A stretch of DNA of 64,000 bases from Desulfovibrio sp. (GCA_016218665.1 JACRDI010000021.1:1-64000); one strand, 5' to 3'; shown: positions 49,862 to 61,316, counted from the stretch's first letter. Notes: generated by a model not told the origin, from the sequence alone. Numbers and translations: made by a program.

Positions 49862-51046
49862 ATGTCCGAGCAGCACGACACCAAGGGCCAGGCCGGCAAG
49901 CACCGGTCTGGTCCTTCTTTTTCCAAGGGCAAGCTGTCCGTGTGGATCATCCTGGCCGTGCTGGCCGGGATCGCCATAGGGTATCTCATCGGCCGCCGGC
50001 CCCCCACCGCTCCGCCTCCGGCGCAAAACGCCACCATCGAGGAGAGGCGCGACTCCGAGCTGGGGCGCACGGCCGCCCTGGCCACCCAGGCCCTGCGCAA
50101 GAGCGTCGCGGCTGTCGCCCCCGATGTCCCAGGCCTGAAGCTGGAATCCTCCGAGCAGCGGGAACACGCCGGGCAGCAGTACGCCTACGAGGTGTGGCAG
50201 CTGCCCAGGGCCGACCACAAGGCCCTGCACGCCCGCCTCGCCAAGGAACTGGCGGCCCTCGCCCCCGGCGCCATGCTCACCCGCGTGAACGCGGAGCGCT
50301 GGGACATCTCCATCGACGGGGTGCCCACGCACCGGCTTCAACTCCGGGCCGAGGCCAGGGCCGAGGAGCCCGCAAAGCCCGGCAAGGGCCGCCTGGCCAT
50401 CATCATCGACGACATGGGCGAGGATGTGGCCCTGGCCAAGGAACTGGCCGCCCTCGGCGCGCCCGTGGCCTTTTCCATATGGCCCGACAGCAGCCAGAGG
50501 GAGGAGGTGCTCAAGATCGCCAAAGCCAACGGACGCGAGATCCTCATCCACCTGCCCATGCAGCCCAAGGGGTACCCCAAGGTGGCCCCCGGCCCCCACC
50601 CCCTGCTCGTGACCATGAAGGCCGACGAGATCAAGGAGGGCGTGCACCGCGCGGTGAAGCGCGTCCACGGGGCCATCGGCCTGAACAACCACATGGGCTC
50701 GCAGTTCACCGAAGATCCGTACGCCATGCGCGCGGCCCTGGCCGCCGTGAAGGAGGACGGCCTGTTCTTCCTGGACAGCCGCACCTCCGCCAGCAGCGTC
50801 GCCGCGTCGGAATCCAGGAAGCTGGGCCTGCGCACGCACCAGCGCGACGTGTTCCTGGACAACGAGCTGAGCGTTCCGGCCATCCTCAAGCAGATCAAGC
50901 AGGCCGAGTCCGTGGCTCGGCAGCGCGGCCACGCCATCGCCATCGGCCACCCACACAAGGAAACGGTGGCCGCCCTGCGGCAGTGGCTCAAGGAGAAGGA
51001 CGGCGGCGTGCAGGTGGTGACCGTGACCTCCCTGCCCTCGCTTTGA
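49862..51046 (+). CDS. YibQ-type divergent polysaccharide deacetylase-like protein
   Basis: A 394-residue protein with one N-terminal membrane segment (residues 24-44), a linker, and from about 178 a NodB-like barrel beginning LAIIIDDMGEDVALAKELA, then FSIWPDSSQ, ILIHLPMQPKGYP and NNHMGSQFTED. This is the divergent deacetylase 2 family, YibQ; the D-D and H...H metal residues appear kept, but true deacetylase activity is unproven. Seven bases after ctpA, so cotranscribed. It ends the envelope block before fliM. Confidence 0.88.
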   Translation: MSEQHDTKGQAGKHRSGPSFSKGKLSVWIILAVLAGIAIGYLIGRRPPTAPPPAQNATIEERRDSELGRTAALATQALRKSVAAVAPDVPGLKLESSEQREHAGQQYAYEVWQLPRADHKALHARLAKELAALAPGAMLTRVNAERWDISIDGVPTHRLQLRAEARAEEPAKPGKGRLAIIIDDMGEDVALAKELAALGAPVAFSIWPDSSQREEVLKIAKANGREILIHLPMQPKGYPKVAPGPHPLLVTMKADEIKEGVHRAVKRVHGAIGLNNHMGSQFTEDPYAMRAALAAVKEDGLFFLDSRTSASSVAASESRKLGLRTHQRDVFLDNELSVPAILKQIKQAESVARQRGHAIAIGHPHKETVAALRQWLKEKDGGVQVVTVTSLPSL

Positions 51047-51212
51047 TGCCGCGCGCGGCGCCACCTTGCCAACGCCCGCTTCCTCGCGCTAAGATCGCCA
51101 TGAACATCCGCCCCTTAAGTCGCGGCCGCTTCGGTCCGATTTTTGCTAGTATCCGGCACGGGCGGAATTTTTCCGTCAGCTGTGACCATGCGGCCCACGA
51201 GGAATCGCGGAC

Positions 51213-52190
51213 ATGAGCAAAATTCTCGAACAAGATGAAGTTGATGCCCTTTTGCGCGGTCTTTCCGGCGGCGAGGTGGAAACCACGCCCGACATCCCGG
51301 AAGACGACTCCGGCATCGTTCCCTTCGACCTCACCAACCAGGACCGCATCATCCGCGGCCGCATGCCTGTCCTGGAAATCGTCAACGACCGCTTTGCCCG
51401 GCTGTGCACCAACGCGCTGGCCAACACCATGCGCAAAAGGGTCGACATCAACCCCATCTCCATCGACATGAGCAAGTTCGGGGACTTCATGCGCTCGCTC
51501 CCCGTGCCCACCAGCATCTCCATCTTCAAGATGGAGCCCCTGCGCGGCAACGCGCTGCTCGTGGTCGACTCGCGCCTGGTGTTCGCCCTGGTGGAGAATT
51601 TCTTCGGCGGCGCCGGCTCCCAGCCCAAGGTGGAAGGCCGCGACTTCACGCCCATAGAGCAGGCCATCGTGGACAAGGTGGTCAAGGTGGCCCTGGCCAA
51701 CATGGAGGAGTCGTGGAAGCCCGTGCACGAGGTGCACATTGAGGTGGTGCGCTCCGAGGTGAACCCGCAGTTCGCGGCCATCGTGCCCCCCAGCGACGTG
51801 GTCATCGTCGTCACCTTCGAGGTGGAGCTGGAGAACGCCATCGGCTCGCTCATCTGCTGCCTGCCCTACGCCACCATGGAGCCCATCCGCTCCAAGCTGC
51901 ACGCCTCCTTCCAGTCCGAACGCCTGGAAGTGGACCATGTGTGGATCAACCGCTTCAAGGAGCGCCTGTTCGAGACGCCGGTTGAGTTCCTGGTGCGACT
52001 GGGCCGCACGCGCATCACCGGCCGCCAGCTTCTGAACCTGGAAGTGGGCGACATCATGCTGCTGGACACCGACGCCGAGGATCTGCTGGAAGTGGAGATC
52101 GAGGGCGTGCGCAAGTTCCACGGCGTGCCCGGCCGGGTGAAGGGCAACAAGAGCTTCCAGATCATCAAGGACGAGCAGCTGCATTTCTAG
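51213..52190 (+). CDS. fliM: Flagellar motor switch protein FliM
   Basis: A 325-residue cytoplasmic C-ring protein that binds CheY-P and sets rotation. The N-terminal CheY-binding segment [13 protein letters not shown], the CheC-like middle domain ([30 protein letters not shown]) and the C-terminal SpoA domain ([23 protein letters not shown]) are in order. No other flagellar gene lies near, so it is separate from the main cluster. The 166 bases upstream contain no clear sigma70 promoter; a partial CCGAT-type sigma28-like element is uncertain. Terminator downstream. Confidence 0.96.
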   Translation: MSKILEQDEVDALLRGLSGGEVETTPDIPEDDSGIVPFDLTNQDRIIRGRMPVLEIVNDRFARLCTNALANTMRKRVDINPISIDMSKFGDFMRSLPVPTSISIFKMEPLRGNALLVVDSRLVFALVENFFGGAGSQPKVEGRDFTPIEQAIVDKVVKVALANMEESWKPVHEVHIEVVRSEVNPQFAAIVPPSDVVIVVTFEVELENAIGSLICCLPYATMEPIRSKLHASFQSERLEVDHVWINRFKERLFETPVEFLVRLGRTRITGRQLLNLEVGDIMLLDTDAEDLLEVEIEGVRKFHGVPGRVKGNKSFQIIKDEQLHF

Positions 52191-52212
52191 TTCCCCTACT
52201 CCCGCATGACAC

Positions 52213-52241
52213 GAGGGGCCGCCTTGGGCGGCCTCTTTCGT
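52213..52241 (+). terminator. Rho-independent terminator after fliM
   Basis: GGCCGCC-TTG-GGCGGCC with a GAGG/CTCTTT base is followed by TTTCGTTT, 22 bases past the fliM stop. Confidence 0.8.
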
Positions 52242-52297
52242 TTCCGCCCTTGACTTGGAGCGCCTTTGCAGGGCATTTCCCCTGCACACGAATACAG

Positions 52298-52316
52298 GCG
52301 GACAGATCCTGTCCGC
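52298..52316 (+). repeat. Inverted repeat in the ndk leader
   Basis: GCGGACAG-ATC-CTGTCCGC, perfect 8-bp arms with a 3-base centre, followed by TTTCC, about 32 bases before the ndk ATG. It could be an operator or a leader hairpin; a related CCGGAC/GTCCGG pair occurs in the hup leader. Confidence 0.5.
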
Positions 52317-52348
52317 TTTCCACACCCATTCCCTCGGAGGACAATTCC

Positions 52349-52768
52349 ATGACTGAGCGCACCTTCTCCATCGTCAAACCCGACGCCGTTGCCGCCAAGC
52401 AGACCGGCGCCATCATCCAGATGATCCTTGACGCCGGCCTGACCGTGAAGGGCATGAAGATGATCCAGCTGACCCGCGCCCAGGCCGAAGGCTTCTACGC
52501 CGTGCACAAGGAGCGCCCCTTCTTCAAGGACCTGGTGGAATACATGATCTCCGGCCCGGTGGTGGTCTCCTGCCTGGAAGGCGAGAACGCCATCGTGCGC
52601 TACCGCGACCTGATGGGCGCCACCGACCCCAAGAAGGCCGCCGAGGGCACCATCCGCCAGAAGTTCGGCAAGAGCATCGAGGCCAACGCCTGCCACGGCT
52701 CCGACGGTCCCGACACCGCCAAGGTGGAAGTCTCCTACTTCTTCAGCTCCCTGGAGCTGGTGGGCTAA
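52349..52768 (+). CDS. ndk: Nucleoside diphosphate kinase
   Basis: A 139-residue enzyme moving phosphate between nucleoside di- and triphosphates via a phosphohistidine. The start [12 protein letters not shown] and the active-site [12 protein letters not shown] are canonical. CGGAGG lies eight bases before ATG 52349, so the track's 33 extra codons are rejected. An inverted repeat lies in the leader. proC starts four bases after its stop. Confidence 0.97.
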   Translation: MTERTFSIVKPDAVAAKQTGAIIQMILDAGLTVKGMKMIQLTRAQAEGFYAVHKERPFFKDLVEYMISGPVVVSCLEGENAIVRYRDLMGATDPKKAAEGTIRQKFGKSIEANACHGSDGPDTAKVEVSYFFSSLELVG

Positions 52769-52772
52769 CGCC

Positions 52773-53570
52773 ATGAACGCGCAGAGCGTCGGCTTCATCG
52801 GCGTGGGCAACATGGGCGGGGCCATCATCAAGGGACTGGCCGCCCAGAAGCTCGAGGTCCATGGCTGCGACCTGAACACGGAAAAGCTCGAACAGCTCAA
52901 GAATGAGGTGGGCCTCAAGGTGGAGGCCTCGCCCAGGGACATCGTCAAGAACTGCCGTTACGTGCTGCTGGCCGTGAAGCCCCAGCACCTGCCCGCCGTG
53001 CTTGAGGAGATCGCCCCGGAGCTGACGCCTGCGCATTGCCTGCTGTCCATCGCCGCCGGCATCACCATGAAGCGGCTGATGGACCTCTCCGGAGGCCGCT
53101 GCCCGGTGGTGCGCATCATGCCCAACACCCCGGCCCTGGTGGGCGCGGGCGTGTTCGCCCTGTGCTTCGACGACCCCAGCCTGGACGACGAGCGCCGGGA
53201 GTTCCTGCGGGCCATGCACAGGCCGCTGGGCCAGGTGCACGAGCTGCCGGAAAAGCTCTTCGACGCCTTCACCAGCGTTGCGGGCTGCGGCCCGGCCTAC
53301 GTGTTCTACGTCATGGACGCCATCGTGGAAGGCGGGGTGAACCTCGGTCTGCCCCGCGCCCAGGCCACCGAGATCGTCAAGGCCCTGTTCACGGGCTCGG
53401 CCAAGCTGGCCGAGGAAGGCGGCCACCACCTCGCCGAGCTGCGCGAGATGGTCACCAGCCCTGCCGGCTCTACCATCCGCGCCACCATGCACTTCGACCG
53501 CATGGCCATGCGCGGGGTCATCGTGGACGCCATCCGCGAAGCGTACGACCGCAACGTGGAACTCGGCTGA
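52773..53570 (+). CDS. proC: Pyrroline-5-carboxylate reductase
   Basis: A 265-residue NAD(P)H enzyme for the last step of proline synthesis. The Rossmann motif GFIGVGNMGGAIIKGL, VKPQHLPAVLEEI, RIMPNTPALVGAGV and the C-terminal AGCGPAYVFYVMDAI and TSPAGSTIRATMHF are intact. Starts four bases after ndk, so cotranscribed. A strong terminator lies beyond the stop. Confidence 0.96.
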   Translation: MNAQSVGFIGVGNMGGAIIKGLAAQKLEVHGCDLNTEKLEQLKNEVGLKVEASPRDIVKNCRYVLLAVKPQHLPAVLEEIAPELTPAHCLLSIAAGITMKRLMDLSGGRCPVVRIMPNTPALVGAGVFALCFDDPSLDDERREFLRAMHRPLGQVHELPEKLFDAFTSVAGCGPAYVFYVMDAIVEGGVNLGLPRAQATEIVKALFTGSAKLAEEGGHHLAELREMVTSPAGSTIRATMHFDRMAMRGVIVDAIREAYDRNVELG

Positions 53571-53589
53571 CAGCAGATTCCGACCATGC

Positions 53590-53625
53590 AAAAAGGCCGG
53601 CGGGGAACTCCCCTGCCGGCCTTTT
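53590..53625. terminator. Bidirectional terminator between proC and cbiB
   Basis: AAAAGGCCGGC pairs with GCCGGCCTTTT, and an inner GGGG/CCCC stem surrounds AACT. The A run on one side and T run on the other allow it to work for both convergent genes. Confidence 0.9.
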
Positions 53626-53728
53626 CTTTGGCCTCGGCGCCCGTGAAACGTTTCGTGAAACGCACTTTGCGCGATGCCCAAAACTCCCCACCCGCTATGA
53701 GGCAGCTACCAGGCCACGACCAGGGCAA

Positions 53729-54682
53729 CTACCAAGCCGTCACGGCCACCTTCACGGCCTGGAACAGGATGACACCCGCAAAGCCAGAGAACACAACGAG
53801 TTTAAACATTCTCTCAAGTTTCTCTACACTCCACGCCTGGCCTTCCGGCCCCAGTTCTGGCTTCAGCTTGACCTCCCCGAAGTACACCGCGGGGCCGCCC
53901 ATGCTGCCCTGGACGAGCCAGGCGCAGGCGGCCATGGGCCAGCCAGCGTTGGGGCTCTCCATCTTGGCGGCGTCGGTGCGGAAGCGCGCCCAGGCTTCCT
54001 TAACGTTCAGCTTGAGCAAAGCCCCCACGCCCAGAAGCAGCAGGGCGGACAGGCGCGCCGGAATGTAGGCCAGCAGATCGTCCGCCCGCGCCGCGGCCCA
54101 GCCGAACTCGCGGTATTCCTCGGTCTTGTAGCCCCACATGGAATCCATGGTGGACACCGCCTTGTAGGCCCACATGAGGGCCGGCCCGCCCAGCACCAGG
54201 TAGAACATGGGCGCCACGAAGGCATCGCAGAAGTTCTCGCTCACGGTCTCGGCCAGAGTGCGGCGCAGCTGGTCGGCGTCCATGGAATCGGTGTTGCGCG
54301 AGACCAGCATGCCCACGGCCTCGCGCGCTTCCTCCAGCCTGCCGTCCTCCTCGATGAGGTCCAGGGCGTCGCGGGCACAGTCGATGAGTTCGCCCAGGGC
54401 CAGGCCCGCGTAGGCGAAGTACAGCAGCAGCGCCATGCCGATGAATTTCAGCTCGGACAGGAAATGCACGGCCGCGTAGCTTGCCGCGGCCACGCCCGCG
54501 ACGCACAGGGCGCCGCTGACGCGCGGGGCAAGCCTCCAGGCCCGCGCCTTGGGCTCCAGCCAGTCCAGCAGGCCGCCGATGAAGCGCACCGGGTGTGGCA
54601 GGCGGCGCGGGTCGCCGAAAAGCAGGTCCAGGATGAAAGCCAGAAACGGCACGCTGAACAGGGTCAGAACGAGGATTTTCAC
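53729..54682 (-). CDS. cbiB: Adenosylcobinamide-phosphate synthase
   Basis: A 317-residue inner-membrane enzyme that attaches aminopropanol phosphate to adenosylcobyric acid in cobamide synthesis. LLFGDPRRLPHPVRFIGGL is the family start; SRNTDSMDADQLRRTLAETVSENFCDAFVAP and NSPNAGWPM-like ESPNAGWPMAA are conserved. Four to five membrane segments. It starts with GTG 54682, preceded by GGAG. The rpoD terminator separates it from the upstream operon; no other cobalamin gene is here. The left-edge radical SAM protein may use its product. Confidence 0.93.
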   Translation of the reverse strand: MKILVLTLFSVPFLAFILDLLFGDPRRLPHPVRFIGGLLDWLEPKARAWRLAPRVSGALCVAGVAAASYAAVHFLSELKFIGMALLLYFAYAGLALGELIDCARDALDLIEEDGRLEEAREAVGMLVSRNTDSMDADQLRRTLAETVSENFCDAFVAPMFYLVLGGPALMWAYKAVSTMDSMWGYKTEEYREFGWAAARADDLLAYIPARLSALLLLGVGALLKLNVKEAWARFRTDAAKMESPNAGWPMAACAWLVQGSMGGPAVYFGEVKLKPELGPEGQAWSVEKLERMFKLVVFSGFAGVILFQAVKVAVTAW

Positions 54683-54709
54683 GGTTGCTCCGTGGCGGCA
54701 AAAAGGAAG

Positions 54710-54752
54710 GAAAAAGACGGGCGGGGAAGGCGCGGACAGCCCTCCCCGCCCG
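54710..54752 (-). terminator. Rho-independent terminator after rpoD
   Basis: On the minus strand CGGGCGGGGA pairs with TCCCCGCCCG over a 15-base interior and is followed by TCTTTTTCC. Confidence 0.85.
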
Positions 54753-54765
54753 GATGCGGCGGGGG

Positions 54766-56522
<1,757 letters not shown>

Positions 56523-56526
<4 letters not shown>

Positions 56527-58283
56527 TCTTCCTCCCTGCTGGGGGCATTGAGACCGGTAAGGGCCGCCATGAGCCGCTTCACTTCTTCCACATCGTTCGC
56601 CTGGCTGGCCAAGCGGATCTGTTCCATGAGCTGTTCGCGCGTGCCGCGCACCCCGGCCAGCTCGATGCGCTGGCAGATGTGCCGCCATTCGTCCGCGAGG
56701 GCCTCGCCTTCAGGCTTGTCCTCGCTGCGCACCCGCGCCCAGAAACTCTTTTCCTCGCCGTCCAGCAGGGGCACAATGTCCCCCTCTCCGGCGCTTGCAA
56801 GCTTCTTCCACAACCCCCGGCCGAAATCCGTCACCAGGAGCGTCTCGAACCCGCGTTTCACCAGTTCCGGGATGTATTCCGGGTACTGGATGGTGAAGCG
56901 CAAGTAATACCTGTCGTCGCGCTCGTCGCGTCCCACGGTCGGGGCGCGCTGCGCCTGGGCCTGGCCTGAAGCCACGCGCCGGCCGACCGGGGCGGTGAAG
57001 CCCCCTGCTGCGCCGAGCTTGCCCTGCCCGCCGCCGAAACGCCGCAAATCGGCCTCGGCGATGCCCAGGCCGTCGGCCAGGCGCGGAAGGTAAAACGGGC
57101 GCAAGGAATTATCGGCCAGATTGGCCAAAAACCCATTGGCCCAGCCCACGATTTCCCGCGGGGAAAGCGTCTCGCGCACGGTCTCAAGGCAGTAGTCCAG
57201 GCCGTCCACGGCGTCCTTCAGGCGCACGTCAAGCCCGGCCGGCCCCATCTTCTGGAGCAGGCTGTCCACGTCCTCGCCGTCGGGCATGAGCACCACGCTG
57301 CACTTGGTCCCGTACTGCAGGATCATTTCCGCGCTGCGCAGGGCCGCCTTCCGGCCTGCCGTGTCTCCGTCAAAGATCAAATCCATGCGGGAGCAAAACC
57401 CCGCCACCCGCTTCACCTGTTCCTGGGTGAGCGCCGTGCCGAGGACCCCGCATGCGTCCTTGTAGCCGAACTGGTGCAGCGCCAGCACATCCATATACCC
57501 TTCCGTCAGTATCGCCCGCTTGCTGCGGGTCATGGCCTGGCGGGCCTGGAAGAGTCCGTAGAGGTGTTCCCCCTTTTTGTAGATGGGCGTGTCGCTGCTG
57601 TTCAGATACTTGGGTTCACCATCTGTAAGTATTCTTCCGCCAAAGGCAATAACCTGACCCGATAAATTTTGTATGGGAAAGATGAGCCTTCCGCGAAAGC
57701 GGTCGTAAATCCTGCCGCGCTCGTTCTTGGACAGGAGCCCGGCCGTCACCCCCTGCTCCGGCGTGTAGCCCTTGGACTGCAAATAATTCGTCAGGCTCTG
57801 CCAGTCGTCCGGGCTGGCTCCAAGGCCGAAGGCGGCCACGCTCTCCTTTTCCGCCCCGCGCCGGCGCAGATACGCCCGGGCGGTCTCTCCCGCGGCCATG
57901 TCCAGGCAGCGGCGGTAGAACTCCTGGGCGGCCTCGTGCATCTCGTGGCACAGGCGCTTGAGCTTCTGGCGCTCGTCATACTCCGGATCGGGCTTGAAGG
58001 CCTTGAGCTCCACCCCGGCCTCGGCGGCCAGCTGCTCCAGGGCGTCCTTGAACTCCAGCCCGTTGACCCGCTGGTAGAAGTCCAGCACGTCGCCTCCGGC
58101 CTGGCAGCCGAAGCAGTAGAAAAAGCCCTCGGCCTCGTTGACGCTGAAGGACGGCGTCTTCTCCTGGTGGAAGGGGCACAGGCCCATCTGCCGGCCGCCG
58201 CCGGGGCGGAGCGACACGTAGCGCCGCACCACCTCGACTATGTTCAGCCGCTGTTTGATGGCCTGGATGACCTGCCTGTCCAC
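56523..58283 (-). CDS. dnaG: DNA primase
   Basis: A 586-residue primase. Zinc finger [11 protein letters not shown]...FFYCFGC at residues 36-61, RNA polymerase fold with TOPRIM motifs [13 protein letters not shown] and [13 protein letters not shown], and a C-terminal helicase-binding part. GTG 58283 with a GAGGGGGA site 28 bases after the mutS2 stop. A short AT-rich, rare-codon stretch at 57601-57690 encodes the conserved GGRIL...PKYLNSSDT region. The stop overlaps the rpoD ATG. In E. coli an internal promoter in dnaG serves rpoD; I cannot confirm one here. Confidence 0.96.
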
Positions 58284-58311
58284 GGACTGACGTCCCCCTC
58301 GCGCCTGGGCG

Positions 58312-60612
58312 CTATTTGAGCGTCGCTTCGGTCATGCCGTCGCCGCCGCGGTCCTCGTTGGCGAGGCAGAAGGAGGCCACGCCCGGCGCGGTGCGCAGAA
58401 AGGCGTGCACCTCCTTGCGCAAGGCCCCAGTGCCGCGGCCGTGCACGATCTCCACCGCGCTCGCGCCGCGGAGCAGCGAGGCGTCCAGGAACTGCTCCAG
58501 CATGGCCAGGGCCTCGTCGGCCCGCTGGCCGCGCAGGTCGATGCGCGGGGTGAAGCCGAGGTCGGCCGTGACGCCCTGAGAGGACTTCTCCGCCTTCCTG
58601 GGGCTCTTGCCATCCAGGGTAAGGCCGTCGAAGGCCACCCACATGGCCACGCCGGAAAAATCCACCTTCACCTGGCGCTTGCGCTCGTCCTTCTCGACCA
58701 CGGCGCCGGCCTTGTTCCACGCCGCGTACACCACGCGCTTGCCGGGCGCGATGTCCGCCCAGTCCAGCGCCGGGGCCTGGGGCGCGGCGTCCTCGCGGGC
58801 GGCGGGCTCCAGGCGCTCGCGCACGTCGGAAAGCTTCTTGAGGGCCTGCTTGCGGCCGATGCGCTCGCTCTTCCACTCGCGCAGCACGCCCTGGGCCATC
58901 TCGCGCACCTCGGTCAGCAGCTTCACGCGCTCCTTCTCGTACCTGGCCTCCAGGCCGTCGCGCTTCTTCTTGAGGGCGGCGCGTTCGTCGGCCAGGGCCT
59001 CGTTCTCGCGCTCGCGCCTCACCGCGAGGGAGTTCAGGCGGTCCAGCACGGCGCTGGTGTCGGAGCCGTCGAGGAGCAGGTACTGCTCGGCGCGCGACAG
59101 GATGCCGCGCGGCAGGCCGTGCTCGCGGGCCACGTCCAGGGCGATGCTGGCGCCCACCTGGTCGTAGGCCAGGCGGTACAGGGGCTTCTTGGTGGCGGGG
59201 TCGAACAGCACGCTGGCCGCGCGCACGCGGTCCGTGGCCAGGGCGTAGGCCTTGAGGGCCGGGAAGTGCGTGGCCGCAAAGCTGGCCGCGCCACGGTCCA
59301 GCAGGCCGTCGATGACCGCCTGGGCCAGGGCGGCGCCCTGGGTGGGGTCCGTGCCCGCGCCGAACTCGTCCAGCAGGAAGAGCGTGCGCTCGTTCACCCG
59401 GTCCCACACGCGGGAAATGTACTGGATCTGCGCCGTGAAGGTGCTGACGTGCTCTTCCAGGCTCTGCTCGTCGCCCAGCACCACGAAGATGTCCGTCCAC
59501 AGGGGCAGCGAGGAGCCTTCGGCCACGGGCACGGGCAGGCCGGAGAAGGCCATGAGCGCGATGAGGCCCATGGTCTTGAGGCACACGGTCTTGCCGCCGG
59601 CGTTGCCGCCGCTGACGATGAGCGCCAGCTGGCCTTCCTGGAGCTTGATGTCCAGGGGCTGGGTGCCCGGGCTGTGCAGGGCCAGCAAGGGGTGCCGGGC
59701 CTGGATGAGCCGCGCGGGCAGCCCCTCGCCGATGTCCAGGGCGCGGGCGTTCGTCTCGTCGGCCAAGCGGGCCTTGGCCATGAGCAGGTCCAGCTGCACC
59801 AGGGCGTCGTAGCTGGCCACAACGCCGGGGCGCTCCTGCCGGATGAGTCCGGTCAGATATTCCAGAACCTTGCGCTCCTCGGCGCGCTCCTCCCGCTTCA
59901 GCTCCTGCAGGGTGTTGTTGATCTCCACCAGGAACATGGGCTCGAAGTAGCAGGTCTCCCCGGTCTGGGAGTAGTCATGGATGATGCCGGGAAAGCGGTT
60001 CTTGAAGTTCACCTTGAGGGGCAGCACGTAGCGGTCGGACGAGATGGTGACGTAGTCGTCCTGCAGGTAGTGCGAAATGTTCTCGGACAGGACGAAGTCC
60101 TTGACCCGCTTGGTGCACTTCTGGTGGATGCCGCGGATTTCCTGGCGCACGGAGAAGAGCCCCGGCGAGCTCTCGTCCTTGAGGCGGCCGTCCTGGTCCA
60201 GGCAGCGCTTGACGCCGCTCCAGGTGGCCTGGGGCCAGGGGGCGCCGGCCACGACCTCCACCAGCTCGTCCCAGCCGCGCTCGGTGTAGGGCTCAAGCAG
60301 GTCGCGGGCGTGCCGCGCCTGGCCCAGGGTGAGCGACAGCGCGAAGAGCGCGTCCAGGTCGAGGACGCGGTGGGAAATGTCGAGTTCGGGGAAGAAAAGA
60401 GCGAAGTCGGGAAAGGCCACCAGCTTGAACCCGGACTCGCGCACCCAGCGCAGGGCCTGGTCCAGCAGCGTCAGCTCGCGCCGCACGGCCTGGGCGGTGG
60501 ACAAGGGGTGCAGGGCAAGGCACGCCGAGGCGCCGGGCTCGGACACGGCGAAACCCGAAAGCTCCCTCAGGACCTTCGGGAACTCCAGCAGCTGCAGGGT
60601 TCTCGGTTCCAT
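58312..60612 (-). CDS. mutS2: MutS2 with Smr nuclease domain
   Basis: A 766-residue protein that acts on branched DNA or collided ribosomes and is not a mismatch-repair MutS. A clamp/lever region precedes the ATPase with Walker A GNAGGKTVCLKT and Walker B LFLLDEFGAGTDPTQG. A coiled coil follows, then a C-terminal Smr domain, with the D-L-R-G motif in IDLRGQRADEAL and the conserved HGRGTGALR. MutS domain I is absent, as expected. ATG 60612 ten bases after yqeY. Insertion between rpsU/yqeY and dnaG is the notable context. Confidence 0.95.
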   Translation of the reverse strand: MEPRTLQLLEFPKVLRELSGFAVSEPGASACLALHPLSTAQAVRRELTLLDQALRWVRESGFKLVAFPDFALFFPELDISHRVLDLDALFALSLTLGQARHARDLLEPYTERGWDELVEVVAGAPWPQATWSGVKRCLDQDGRLKDESSPGLFSVRQEIRGIHQKCTKRVKDFVLSENISHYLQDDYVTISSDRYVLPLKVNFKNRFPGIIHDYSQTGETCYFEPMFLVEINNTLQELKREERAEERKVLEYLTGLIRQERPGVVASYDALVQLDLLMAKARLADETNARALDIGEGLPARLIQARHPLLALHSPGTQPLDIKLQEGQLALIVSGGNAGGKTVCLKTMGLIALMAFSGLPVPVAEGSSLPLWTDIFVVLGDEQSLEEHVSTFTAQIQYISRVWDRVNERTLFLLDEFGAGTDPTQGAALAQAVIDGLLDRGAASFAATHFPALKAYALATDRVRAASVLFDPATKKPLYRLAYDQVGASIALDVAREHGLPRGILSRAEQYLLLDGSDTSAVLDRLNSLAVRRERENEALADERAALKKKRDGLEARYEKERVKLLTEVREMAQGVLREWKSERIGRKQALKKLSDVRERLEPAAREDAAPQAPALDWADIAPGKRVVYAAWNKAGAVVEKDERKRQVKVDFSGVAMWVAFDGLTLDGKSPRKAEKSSQGVTADLGFTPRIDLRGQRADEALAMLEQFLDASLLRGASAVEIVHGRGTGALRKEVHAFLRTAPGVASFCLANEDRGGDGMTEATLK

Positions 60613-60622
60613 GAAGGCCCGC

Positions 60623-61072
60623 TTAGGAGGAAAGTCTGGCGCGAACGGCCTCGCTGGCCTTCTTGCCGTCGTAGCGCCCCTTGTAGGCGGCGGACAGGGC
60701 CTGCATGACCTTGCCCATGTCCTTGGGCCCCTGGGCGCCGGTCTCGGCCGCGAGCCGGTCGATGGCCTGGGCGAGGTCCTCGTCGCTCAAGGGCGCGGGC
60801 ATGTAGTCCTGCAGCACGACGAGTTCGGCGGCCTCCACGGCGGCGAGGTCGGCGCGGGCGGCCTTCTCGTACTGGTCGATGGATTCGCGGCGCTGCTTGA
60901 TCTGGCGGGAGATGAGCTCAAGGTAGTCGTCGTCGGTGAGCGGACGCAGCACTTCGACGCCGCGGTTCTTGGCGGCTGTCTTGAGGTGTCTCAAGACAGC
61001 CAGCCGAACCGTGTCTTTGGCCTTGTAGGCCGCTATGTAGTCGGACTCGATGCGTCCCTGGATGGTGCTCAT
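60623..61072 (-). CDS. yqeY: GatB/YqeY-domain protein
   Basis: A 149-residue protein of the YqeY family, related to the tRNA-binding tail domain of GatB. The run [21 protein letters not shown], then [20 protein letters not shown] and a C-terminal [20 protein letters not shown] are typical. It is cotranslated with rpsU (four-base overlap ATGA), the common arrangement. Its biochemical role is unclear; tRNA or amidase contact is the usual suggestion. Confidence 0.93.
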   Translation of the reverse strand: MSTIQGRIESDYIAAYKAKDTVRLAVLRHLKTAAKNRGVEVLRPLTDDDYLELISRQIKQRRESIDQYEKAARADLAAVEAAELVVLQDYMPAPLSDEDLAQAIDRLAAETGAQGPKDMGKVMQALSAAYKGRYDGKKASEAVRARLSS

Positions 61073-61272
61073 CCGTCGATCCTGGACTTGCGCATCTTCT
61101 TGACGAGGCGCTTTTTGGCAGCCGCCTTCTTCTTCTTTTCCTGGACGCTGGGCTTCTCGTAGTGCTGACGCTTCTTCAGCTCGGAGAGGACGCCGGCCTT
61201 CTCGACCTGCTTCTTGAAACGGCGCAGGGCGATTTCGAAGTTATCGCTGTCATCCAACAGAATACCGGGCAA
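61069..61272 (-). CDS. rpsU: 30S ribosomal protein S21
   Basis: A 67-residue small-subunit protein needed for initiation. The start is TTG 61272, six bases after GGGGAGGTG: this gives [22 protein letters not shown], the normal S21 opening. The track's GTG start lies inside the ribosome site and adds three unexplained residues. A basic tail [19 protein letters not shown] follows. First gene of rpsU-yqeY-mutS2-dnaG-rpoD, with a possible promoter about 45 bases upstream. Confidence 0.94.
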   Translation of the reverse strand: MPGILLDDSDNFEIALRRFKKQVEKAGVLSELKKRQHYEKPSVQEKKKKAAAKKRLVKKMRKSRIDG

Positions 61273-61316
61273 TTGAATCACCTCCCCGAACGGAACTGGT
61301 CAAATGGAAGAGAGCT

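Noticed and set aside
58405-60708. 767-codon plus-strand ORF
   Set aside because: Antisense shadow of mutS2; biased composition and no recognisable domain.
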